Shown here: piece after piece, positions 1 through 5,270 of the stretch
Layout: each line of letters begins with the position of its first letter
Numbering within the stretch: position 1 is the stretch's first letter
Assembly (NCBI GenBank): GCA_003531155.1
Contig: DQHR01000055.1
Span: 1-5,270, forward strand
Length of the DNA: 5,270 nucleotides
Direction: 5' to 3'
Origin: Bacteroidales bacterium
Lineage (GTDB): Bacteria > Bacteroidota > Bacteroidia > Bacteroidales > Tenuifilaceae
The notes under the pieces: generated by a model
Told to the model about the DNA's origin: nothing
Database searches by the model: none
Seen by the model: only the letters and a program-made list of their open reading frames with translations
Program-made: the position numbers and the translations under genes

Positions 1-21
1 TGATTATTAAAAGTAAGTATT

Positions 22-627
22 TTGCAATTTAAGATTAAAGCAACGAGTGAATTGAGTATCGACCTTATTTATTCAGAGTACAAACGTTTAGTTGAACGTT
101 ATGATAAACTACTGGATAGTACTTTCGAAGATTTTAAGCTTTATGGCGTACTTGGTAGTATTTTTACAATAATTGGAATTTTGGAGAAAAATGGAATAAA
201 GATTTTCAATGATCAGGGCGATACTAAATTATACTTCTTCCTTATGTTATTAATGGTTTTTATTATTGCAATTATTGCTTTCCGTGATCTGATTAAGCAG
301 ACTTATTTAGTTCATCTTTCCTATAATATTAAGCAATATGAACAATTAATTAAGGATGCATTTGTAAAGGTTAATACTAGGTATGAAATATTCAACCTTC
401 GAGATTCATGGGCTAAAAAGTACTTTAGATTGACCAGAATTGCTTATACAGGCTTCCTAATTGTTTTCTTTATTCCGATTCTTTGTCTTCCCCTTTATTT
501 CTTTTCTTCTAAGGATTCAATACCTTATGGTATTGCACTTTCTCTAATTATAAGTTTTGTAATTTCAGTATACTTGGTTATGATTAGTTTTATTTTCAAA
601 AAAGCACTAGAAAATGAAGGAAAGTAG
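22..627 (+). CDS. Four-helix integral membrane protein, function unknown
   Basis: I do not recognise this 201-residue protein. It has a charged, probably helical N-terminus (about residues 11-40), then a weak hydrophobic segment at 41-54 and clear membrane spans at about 70-87, 142-161 and 170-192. A polar, helical, basic and aromatic stretch at 88-140 lies between the two pairs of spans. The 2 + 2 span layout with a soluble linker and a cytoplasmic-looking KK end recalls small effector-like or scaffold membrane proteins such as SLATT-type families, but I see no diagnostic motif. The start is TTG at 22. An in-frame TGA at 1-3 limits the reading frame, no ATG occurs in the N-terminal part, and A-rich sequence precedes the TTG. 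A second TTG at 52 is the alternative. The gene ends at TAG 625-627, about 50 bases before a strong terminator, so it is the last gene of its transcript. That it is coding is likely; its function is unknown. Confidence 0.8.
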   Translation: MQFKIKATSELSIDLIYSEYKRLVERYDKLLDSTFEDFKLYGVLGSIFTIIGILEKNGIKIFNDQGDTKLYFFLMLLMVFIIAIIAFRDLIKQTYLVHLSYNIKQYEQLIKDAFVKVNTRYEIFNLRDSWAKKYFRLTRIAYTGFLIVFFIPILCLPLYFFSSKDSIPYGIALSLIISFVISVYLVMISFIFKKALENEGK

Positions 628-676
628 ATGGTTAATTGTTAGTATGATTATTTTTACAGTACGAATCTTTTAAAAC

Positions 677-734
677 AAAGCGATAAGGGACAAGACTTGC
701 TTTATCTATTTCCCTATTGCTTTTTTTTATTTTG
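677..734 (+). terminator. Intrinsic terminator after the membrane-protein gene
   Basis: The left arm 677-690 (AAAGCGATAAGGGA) pairs with 711-723 (TCCCTATTGCTTT). The stem has 13 pairs, including one G-T wobble, plus a single bulged A. The loop is about 20 bases (691-710), which is larger than usual. A run of eight T follows the paired GC (721-728), then ATTTTG. Stem and T-run together form a convincing factor-independent terminator for the gene ending at 627. It isolates that gene from the one starting at 804. Confidence 0.75.
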
Positions 735-761
735 TTTTCTCCTCTTTCTTATATACTTTTA
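731..761 (+). promoter_or_regulatory. Candidate Bacteroidota-type promoter for the Ig-like gene
   Basis: TTTG at 731-734 and TACTTTTA at 754-761 are separated by 19 bases. This fits the known Bacteroidota layout of a -33 TTTG and a -7 TAnnTTTG box, with one mismatch in the last position. Transcription would begin near 768, leaving a leader of roughly 35 bases before ATG 804. The TTTG lies in the tail of the preceding terminator, so its presence there could be chance in such T-rich sequence. Confidence 0.4.
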
Positions 762-803
762 ATCCTTATGTCTGATACTAATAATATAATTTAAAAAAAA
801 TCA

Positions 804-1250
804 ATGGGCTTTAGCCCCATAAAACAAGCTATGGAAAACAATTCTGTTAACCCTGAAGGACATATTACCATTTCCCCTGCTACGATTGCTATTGATGGTA
901 TAATTGGGACCCAAGCCTATTTTGAAGTAAAAGTATTAAATGGACATGGCATATTGCAAAGTGATCAGGAGGTTGTGCTAAATCTTCAAAGCACTCCTGA
1001 GGGATTATCGTTTAAACCTTTTTCAGCATTGCTAGGGAAGCTGGTTGAGGCTAGCTCAACAATGGCTAAAATCAAAACCAACGATCATGGAGTTTTAGGA
1101 TTGCTGATAGAGGTTGGTGAGGTAGATAGTACTTTCCATTCTCAAATACTATTTATTGATGTTAGCGCTACCATTCCCGATGCAGAAGATCCAAAGGTTG
1201 ATGTTAAATTGGAAACTAAAGCAGGGCTTCGACTTTTGGCGAGAAGTTAA
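804..1250 (+). CDS. Small Ig-like (Big_1/invasin-type) beta-sandwich protein
   Basis: The 148-residue product is predicted to be almost entirely beta. Residues 20-120 follow the pattern of one bacterial Ig-like domain: a strand start around ITISPATIAIDG, an FEVKVLNGHG strand and turn at about 40-49, a VVLNL strand near 57-61, and TNDHGVLGLLIEVG at 92-105. The last resembles the T-D-x-G-x-a hairpin of Big_1/invasin repeats. No signal peptide, lipobox, membrane span or C-terminal sorting domain is visible, which is odd for a fold usually found on the cell surface. The ATG at 804 follows an A-rich leader, and an in-frame TAA at 792-794 rules out an earlier start; ATG 831 (residue 10) is the alternative. 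It stands alone, between a terminator upstream and a long gene-free spacer downstream. The fold is inferred from sequence pattern only; the biological role is unknown. Confidence 0.72.
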   Translation: MGFSPIKQAMENNSVNPEGHITISPATIAIDGIIGTQAYFEVKVLNGHGILQSDQEVVLNLQSTPEGLSFKPFSALLGKLVEASSTMAKIKTNDHGVLGLLIEVGEVDSTFHSQILFIDVSATIPDAEDPKVDVKLETKAGLRLLARS

Positions 1251-1383
1251 ATTTAAACATTCCTGTTGTTCTCACTAATGGCATGAACTTTCAGGCTTTG
1301 CTATTCTATTTTCTAGTATAGTTAATGTGAGTTCCATATAAGAATTGCATTCAGAATATCAATACCTATAATTTTTGTGTTAT

Positions 1384-1447
1384 GTCATGCTGAACGAAGT
1401 GAGGCATCTATTTAGCAGGCAATTAGATCCTTCGATACGATCATAAC
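1384..1447. repeat. Degenerate REP-like interspersed palindrome
   Basis: The left arm at 1384-1409 begins GTCATGCTGAACGAAGTG and ends GCATCT. The right arm at 1425-1447 begins AGATCCTTCGATACGATCAT. These match the two halves of a palindromic intergenic repeat that I recall from many Bacteroidota genomes, in which arms starting GTCATGCTGAAC or ending TCAGAATGAC enclose AGAT-type inner ends. The left arm looks intact. The right arm seems to have lost about three bases and gained substitutions, so arm-to-arm pairing is now poor. The spacer between arms is 15 bases. Recognition rests on memory of the motif, not on a search. Confidence 0.65.
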
Positions 1448-1509
1448 CTTAGCTTACTAGTTTGGCCGAGCCATTAACACTTTATACCAGGCTAACGTTA
1501 GCTAAGTTT
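1445..1509. repeat. Imperfect inverted repeat with an embedded 12-base palindrome
   Basis: AACCTTAGCTTAC (1445-1457) is the reverse complement of GTTAGCTAAGTTT (1497-1509) at 11 of 13 positions, with 39 bases between the arms. The right arm overlaps GCTAACGTTAGC (1491-1502), a perfect 12-base palindrome. The two structures compete for the same bases. It starts in the last three bases of the REP-like element, so it may be part of a larger composite repeat or an independent regulator-binding site. Confidence 0.5.
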
Positions 1510-1542
1510 TATCTTTAAACCGCGTTTTTGGTTCTCACCCAT

Positions 1543-1566
1543 GGCTATAAGATTTTAGTTACAGCC
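1543..1566 (+). other. Small hairpin in the leader region of the patatin-like gene
   Basis: GGCTATAA (1543-1550) pairs with TTACAGCC (1559-1566) in seven of eight positions, with one A-C mismatch. The loop is GATTTTAG. No T-run follows, so it is not a terminator by itself. Confidence 0.35.
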
Positions 1567-1568
1567 AG

Positions 1569-1588
1569 TATCCCCCAAAAGGGTGATA
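1569..1588 (+). other. Tetraloop hairpin upstream of the patatin-like gene
   Basis: TATCCCCC (1569-1576) pairs with GGGTGATA (1581-1588) around an AAAA tetraloop. Seven of eight pairs form, with one C-T mismatch. It is followed by TATTTATTAA, a poor T-run. It could be a weak terminator or an RNA-stabilising or regulatory element. It ends two bases after the hairpin at 1543-1566 would, if both are transcribed, stack next to it. Confidence 0.4.
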
Positions 1589-1609
1589 TATTTATTAATA
1601 ATCAATCAC

Positions 1610-1617
1610 TACTTTCG
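1610..1617 (+). promoter_or_regulatory. Weak candidate -7 box for the patatin-amidohydrolase operon
   Basis: TACTTTCG matches TAnnTTTG at all but one fixed position and lies 26 bases before ATG 1644. No TTTG is seen at the expected distance upstream, so this is a weak call. If it is used, the two hairpins upstream would not be in this transcript and might instead be operator DNA or end an upstream transcript. Confidence 0.25.
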
Positions 1618-1643
1618 TTATCGAATCATAAAACCTAAAAAAG

Positions 1644-2633
1644 ATGGCTACAAAATATAAAACAGCGATCCTTTTAACTGGAGCAGCAGCGCGTATTTCG
1701 CAGGAGGTTGCCCTTTTTGATCAGCTTCGTGCACAAAAATCGCTTACCGTTTCGCCCGACGATACGCTACTGGTGGGTTTTAGTTCGGGGTCGTTAAACC
1801 TTGCAGCCATTAACGCTTGCTTTACCAAGGGTAGCAAGTTGGATTGGGATAAATACTACAAACAAACTGTTTTGTTCCCGCTAAAGAACAGCGATGTTTA
1901 TAAAATTGATGGCATACCTTTCGATACAACCCCTTTACGCAATACCATTCAGAAATTTGTTGATACGATGGGCTGTAAGAATGTTGGCGATCTTGGGTTC
2001 CACTCCTATATAATCACATTTTCGTGGCGAGAGTTAAAAACCCTTTGGGCTTGCAGCCGTGTTGAAGGGCAGCAATATATCAACTTAACCGACATGTTTA
2101 TGTCGTCAACGGCCATACCTGTTGCTTTTCCTTGGCAAGAAATACATTGTGAAACAGGTCATACAATGGATTTCCCGAAAGGTCACTTTGCCGACGGGGG
2201 TACTCATGGCACTTTCGATAACTTTGATGAATATTTAGGCAAATACGTTAAGACCAACGGGCAATTCGAAAATATGTATATTATTAGCCCAATGCGCGAG
2301 AAATCGGAAGATGGACATGAAGAGGCTGTAAGTATTGTAAAAAATAACACATCAAGTGCAGATGATATTTCAAAATTTATAGATCACCTCAAGCACATTT
2401 CCATGAACGGATTTCTCGATTTTTTGCAAAAGTTAAATTCGTGGAATTATAAAGGTTCAGCAATAGCAAAAAATATTTACATAAGTATTCCTGAAATGGC
2501 AAGTAATTTTCCAATTATCGATTTTGATCAGGAGGAAAAGCAGTACAATGCAGTGACCGATTGGGTAAGTCAAAACCCCGAAAAATTAGCAATTCCAATC
2601 GATCAATTTTTAAAAACTCACCATAAAGTATAG
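1644..2633 (+). CDS. Patatin-like phospholipase / serine acylhydrolase
   Basis: Patatin-family enzymes cleave acyl esters, usually of lipids, with a Ser-Asp dyad. In this 329-residue protein the nucleophile elbow is GFSSG at residues 45-49, with serine 47 as the catalytic residue, and is followed by the helix SLNLAAINA. The catalytic aspartate is D184 in FADGG (182-186). The family segment before it, usually like ASSAIP..FPP, is present as SSTAIPVAFPW (154-164). The oxyanion loop, normally GGGxRG, is altered to GAAAR at 13-17 followed by Ile. No signal peptide or membrane span is visible, so it is probably cytosolic. The C-terminal part (about 225-329) is not part of the core patatin motifs and may be a lid or partner-binding region. 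ATG 1644 follows the A-rich leader CTAAAAAAG. The gene is 50 bases upstream of the amidohydrolase and probably cotranscribed with it. Its GC content drops near 2340. Family assignment is firm; substrate is unknown. Confidence 0.88.
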   Translation: MATKYKTAILLTGAAARISQEVALFDQLRAQKSLTVSPDDTLLVGFSSGSLNLAAINACFTKGSKLDWDKYYKQTVLFPLKNSDVYKIDGIPFDTTPLRNTIQKFVDTMGCKNVGDLGFHSYIITFSWRELKTLWACSRVEGQQYINLTDMFMSSTAIPVAFPWQEIHCETGHTMDFPKGHFADGGTHGTFDNFDEYLGKYVKTNGQFENMYIISPMREKSEDGHEEAVSIVKNNTSSADDISKFIDHLKHISMNGFLDFLQKLNSWNYKGSAIAKNIYISIPEMASNFPIIDFDQEEKQYNAVTDWVSQNPEKLAIPIDQFLKTHHKV

Positions 2634-2683
2634 TGTTAATCATTTAATTATCTTTACTAATAAATATAAAAAAAGTAAAAAGC

Positions 2684-3967
2684 ATGAATGATAATATTCG
2701 TTTCGATGCACATTGCCATATTTTTACATTAAAATATATTTTAAAAGAGGTAAAAAGCCTTTTGCACGATATTATTAATAGAACATATCCTTGGGAGGCC
2801 CCGTCGAAGCAATCATTGCAGTTAACATCTGAAAACCGAATTGCTGAAATAAAAGATTTTTTGAGACAACTCTATGAGTTACTTCATTCTGCCTTTAGCT
2901 CAGAGGAGGAGAACTTAATATTCCTTCAGAAAGAGGAAAAGAAAGAGTTTCCTGATGATAACTTACGTATTATCCCTTTGATGATGGATGTTTTTTATAT
3001 GCTGGCTTATTCGTTGGACAAGGATCAGGATGTTACACCAATGGTTGGACTTAAAAGTGGATTGGTTGACGAAAAGGAATTTCAGGATTCATGGGATGAC
3101 GTTATTTCTGATTTTAAAGTCTATCTTAATAATCAAAAAGCATTGGTTAGTTCCAAAAAAGGGTATGTTGCTGAAAGAAAAATTAAACTTGCATTAGAAG
3201 CTATTGAAGAGGAATCTTCAGTTAGAGAGATGTTCTTAAGTAAAAAGATACGAGACATTAGGGGCTCTAATTTAAATGGATTTTATAGAACCGACGGATT
3301 CTGCTATCATATGGATGAGTTGATGGCGCTGGTTAAAAATCGGAAAGATGAGCTTTACCCTTTCGTTGCTATAGATCCTCGTCGACCTGGCATAATAAAA
3401 ACTTTACTTAATGGAGATTTTTTTAAGGGCGAACAACGGTTTTACGGAGTGAAGTTATATCCTCGTATGGGTTATCATCCACAGTGCAAACCTATGGATG
3501 ATGTTTACAAGTACTGTAGCGATAATAGTATACCCATAACTTACCATTGTGGCATGAGTGGCTTCCCTCCGGGTACAAAATGGAAGCATACAGAATTTGG
3601 TAATCCTATTAACTTTGAGCCTATAGTAAAGAAATATCCTAACCTGCGGATTGATTTTGCCCATATGGGTAGTAGTTCCGATTTGGTTTGGTCACGCACG
3701 GTTGATCGTTTAGTAAGGGAGAATGAAAACGTTTACACTGATTTTTCGTGCTATACAAGCTTAAAAGATTTAAATCCAATGAGAGAGTTTTGGGATTCAA
3801 ATCCAAAACTCAAAACACGACTTATGTTTGGTACTGATTTCGATGTTATGTATCTAACCGATAGGGTTACAATGAAGGAGTATTACGAAAATTTCAAACA
3901 CTTTTTTGCTGACGATGAGTTATTTTCAATTATGCATGATAACCCGATAAGGTTTTTGGGCTTATAA
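2684..3967 (+). CDS. Metal-dependent amidohydrolase (Amidohydro_2 type TIM barrel)
   Basis: The 427-residue protein carries the metal-site signature of the amidohydrolase superfamily in order: HxH at H10/H12 (FDAHCHIF), a lysine in GVKLYP (K257), histidine 288 in ITYHCG, histidine 327 in FAHMG and aspartate 385 in FGTDF. It closes with NPIRFLGL, a typical end for Amidohydro_2 proteins. Members hydrolyse C-N or C-O bonds or decarboxylate, often with Zn or Mn. Residues about 13-200 form a long, charged, mostly helical insert between the first barrel strand and FVAIDPRRPG (227-236). The sequence recalls a family of uncharacterised amidohydrolases beginning D-x-H-C-H-x-F-N, but that is from memory. 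No signal peptide is seen, so it is probably cytosolic. ATG 2684 follows AAAAAAAGTAAAAAGC. Second gene of a probable two-gene operon; a strong terminator follows. The superfamily call is secure; the reaction is unknown. Confidence 0.87.
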   Translation: MNDNIRFDAHCHIFTLKYILKEVKSLLHDIINRTYPWEAPSKQSLQLTSENRIAEIKDFLRQLYELLHSAFSSEEENLIFLQKEEKKEFPDDNLRIIPLMMDVFYMLAYSLDKDQDVTPMVGLKSGLVDEKEFQDSWDDVISDFKVYLNNQKALVSSKKGYVAERKIKLALEAIEEESSVREMFLSKKIRDIRGSNLNGFYRTDGFCYHMDELMALVKNRKDELYPFVAIDPRRPGIIKTLLNGDFFKGEQRFYGVKLYPRMGYHPQCKPMDDVYKYCSDNSIPITYHCGMSGFPPGTKWKHTEFGNPINFEPIVKKYPNLRIDFAHMGSSSDLVWSRTVDRLVRENENVYTDFSCYTSLKDLNPMREFWDSNPKLKTRLMFGTDFDVMYLTDRVTMKEYYENFKHFFADDELFSIMHDNPIRFLGL

Positions 3968-4064
3968 GAGTAATGAGTGTCAAAATCATGCTTTATTGTT
4001 TAATATTAAAAAAAATGCTGTAAGAATTTAAGGCATAGTTTCAATCAAAAATTTTAAAGAATAA

Positions 4065-4101
4065 AAAGGGATGCTTACTCATTGAGAGTAGGCTTTTTTT
4101 T
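4065..4101 (+). terminator. Intrinsic terminator after the amidohydrolase gene
   Basis: GCTTACTC (4073-4080) pairs with GAGTAGGC (4086-4093) over all eight positions, with one T-G wobble, around the loop ATTGA. Eight T follow directly (4094-4101). An A-rich run (AAAAAGGG, from 4065) precedes the stem and could extend pairing with the T-run. It lies about 100 bases after the stop codon at 3967 and separates the operon from the sensor gene at 4140. Confidence 0.85.
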
Positions 4102-4139
4102 GTATTATGCGCTATCAACTTATAACCAACGATTGAACT

Positions 4140-5270
4140 ATGGACGATAATTTGCGTAGGAAAGAAAATAATGAAGTTAAAGGTGATTTTATGGAATTAG
4201 AAAGGAAGTTTTTATCAAAAGAAACTTTGTTGGATGATAAGAGTTTTAATGAATTCACTCAAAAATTTTATCGTTATAACGAAGGTTATTCATTTTTACT
4301 AAGGTTATCACAGATTACCTTTAAATCAGAAAGAGCATTCGTAAACACATTAGACGAGATTTGCGATTTGGTTAATAGCTGTTACTCGCACCTTAACATC
4401 AATGCGATACATGTTAAAACTAATAGTATTGATTATAGATATAAGGGACGAGACTTGGGAGTGCTCGTTATTGTACAGAAAGAGATTCAGTTTGGTAGTC
4501 AATTTTGTGAGATCATTATTACTTCATCGGAGCAAGTTAAAGGATCTATATCAACGAGTGAATTCGATGAATTAGTTCTTGAATCCATTATAGCAACAAT
4601 TTTGAATCTTGAAAAAGTTGGTATAGCGAGGAGTGAATTAAATAGCCAGCAATCAATACCGCACGATGAAGTACGAAATAAACTGCTAACAGAATCAACT
4701 AAGTCAATCTTTTGGGAATTCGACCTACAATCTAATAAATGGATATATATATCTCCACAGGTTGAATTTGTGCTCGGTTTTCCAGTTAATTATTGGGTAA
4801 ATTTTGATAGCTGGGCTAACCAAATCCACCCTGAAGATAAGAACTCAATAGTAGAGCTATGTAGTTTGAGCACATCGGAGGGGCTCGACCATGAAATGGA
4901 GTATCGTTTTATTAAATCTAATGGAGACGTTGTTTGGATAAGAGAAGAGGTAATAGTTGAAAAAAGAAATGATGCTCCATTTAGGCTTCGAGGGACAATG
5001 ATGGATATAACTCAGCGAAAGATAGCTGAAGAAAGTCTTAAATCCAGTCAAATAAAATATCAGGCATTGTTCAAAAACTTATCCGTAGGGGTATCGCTAA
5101 TTACACCTGATATGAGAGTAATTGAGGTTAATCCTCAGATAAAAAAGTGGTTTCCCAATGTTGATGTATTGCAAGTTCCTTTATGTTATCATTTATTTGC
5201 TCATTTAGAGCAAGATCAACCTTGCGATGAATGCCCAGTGATGAAAACTTTTATGGATGGGAACACCTAC
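4140..5270 (+). CDS. PAS-domain sensor protein, probably histidine kinase (N-terminal part, cut by window end)
   Basis: An open frame of 377 codons without a stop runs off the window. ATG 4140 is the earliest possible start, because TGA lies in frame at 4134-4136; ATG 4191 (residue 18) is an alternative. Residues about 35-160 have alternating helix and strand, in a pattern like a divergent GAF domain, which is only an inference. Residues about 187-300 are a PAS_3 domain plus PAC tail: FWEFDLQSNKWIYISPQ, VLGFP at 211-215, HPED at 230-233, EYRFIKSNGDVVWIRE at 254-269, and GTMMDITQRKIAEESL at 285-300. A second PAS starts near 303 and carries C349 with PCDEC (361-365) then P, a cysteine pattern known from many PAS sensor kinases. 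No membrane span is present so far, which points to a cytosolic sensor. The kinase, or another output domain, would lie beyond the window. A terminator upstream makes it a separate transcription unit; no clear promoter is seen. Confidence 0.85.
   Translation, partial: MDDNLRRKENNEVKGDFMELERKFLSKETLLDDKSFNEFTQKFYRYNEGYSFLLRLSQITFKSERAFVNTLDEICDLVNSCYSHLNINAIHVKTNSIDYRYKGRDLGVLVIVQKEIQFGSQFCEIIITSSEQVKGSISTSEFDELVLESIIATILNLEKVGIARSELNSQQSIPHDEVRNKLLTESTKSIFWEFDLQSNKWIYISPQVEFVLGFPVNYWVNFDSWANQIHPEDKNSIVELCSLSTSEGLDHEMEYRFIKSNGDVVWIREEVIVEKRNDAPFRLRGTMMDITQRKIAEESLKSSQIKYQALFKNLSVGVSLITPDMRVIEVNPQIKKWFPNVDVLQVPLCYHLFAHLEQDQPCDECPVMKTFMDGNTY

Larger units (their letters stand above)
1251..1643. 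other. Gene-free spacer of about 390 bases rich in palindromes
   Basis: No reading frame of useful length is present on either strand; the longest I followed on the + strand is 19 codons, inside the REP-like element. The spacer has a bland AT-rich part (1251-1380), a REP-like palindrome (1384-1447), an overlapping inverted repeat with a 12-base perfect palindrome (1445-1509), and two small hairpins (1543-1566 and 1569-1588) just before the patatin-like gene. I see no convincing T-tailed terminator for the gene ending at 1250, and no tRNA or known riboswitch. Confidence 0.6.

Noticed and set aside
43..55. CAACGAGTGAATT also occurs near 4552-4564
   Set aside because: Both copies are coding (Thr-Ser-Glu), only 13 bases long, with unrelated flanks; most likely chance.
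683..700. Near-repeat ATAAGGGACAAGACTTG, found again with one mismatch near 4440-4457
   Set aside because: One copy is in a terminator and the other in coding sequence of the sensor gene. There are only two copies and no shared flanks, so chance is the simpler explanation.
1644..2633. Patatin-like protein as a CBASS effector (CapV type)
   Set aside because: No cyclic nucleotide synthase or other CBASS component is in the window, the neighbour is an amidohydrolase, and the glycine loop is atypical.
2649..2656. TATCTTTA resembling a -7 box between the patatin-like and amidohydrolase genes
   Set aside because: No TTTG at the expected distance upstream and such AT-rich octamers recur by chance (another at 1510-1517), so an internal promoter is not supported.
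2988..3197. 69-codon + strand reading frame inside the amidohydrolase gene
   Set aside because: It overlaps a gene with clear superfamily motifs in another frame, and its own translation has no recognisable pattern.
3455..3664. 69-codon - strand reading frame opposite the amidohydrolase gene
   Set aside because: It lies antisense to the conserved barrel motifs and has no leader or neighbour that would support it.
4857..5051. 64-codon - strand reading frame opposite the PAS domain
   Set aside because: It is antisense to the PAS_3/PAC region of the open sensor gene, which has much stronger coding evidence.

Overview
The window looks like chromosomal DNA of a Bacteroidota species, tentatively of the Bacteroidales. 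It is AT-rich. Start codons follow A-rich leaders rather than clear Shine-Dalgarno sites. At least one upstream region fits the TTTG / TAnnTTTG promoter type of this phylum. An intergenic spacer carries an interspersed palindrome of a kind I recall from many Bacteroidota genomes. The genus cannot be read from the sequence. All genes found lie on the + strand.

Layout from left to right: (1) 22-627, a four-helix membrane protein of unknown role, closed by a strong intrinsic terminator near 677-734. (2) 804-1250, a small all-beta protein resembling one bacterial Ig-like (Big_1/invasin-type) domain, with a plausible promoter of its own. (3) 1251-1643, a gene-free stretch of about 390 bases with a decayed REP-like palindrome, a second inverted repeat with a perfect 12-base palindrome inside it, and two small hairpins. 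(4) 1644-2633, a patatin-like serine hydrolase with a GFSSG nucleophile elbow and a DGG catalytic aspartate, but an alanine-substituted oxyanion loop. (5) 2684-3967, a metal-dependent amidohydrolase of the Amidohydro_2 type, with a long, mostly helical insert after its HxH motif. A clear terminator follows at 4065-4101. (6) From 4140 to the window edge runs an open reading frame of 377 codons with no stop. It encodes the N-terminal part of a PAS-domain sensor protein, very likely a histidine kinase.

The only convincing operon is the patatin-like gene plus the amidohydrolase: same strand, a 50-base gap with no terminator, and a shared terminator at the end. A lipase/acylhydrolase beside an amidase/decarboxylase-type hydrolase suggests two steps on one substrate, but neither the substrate nor the pathway can be read from the sequence. 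The membrane protein, the Ig-like protein and the sensor protein seem to be separate units. I found no CRISPR array, tRNA, rRNA or transposase gene. No defence system can be firmly claimed; the patatin/amidohydrolase pair is the best candidate for something undescribed.
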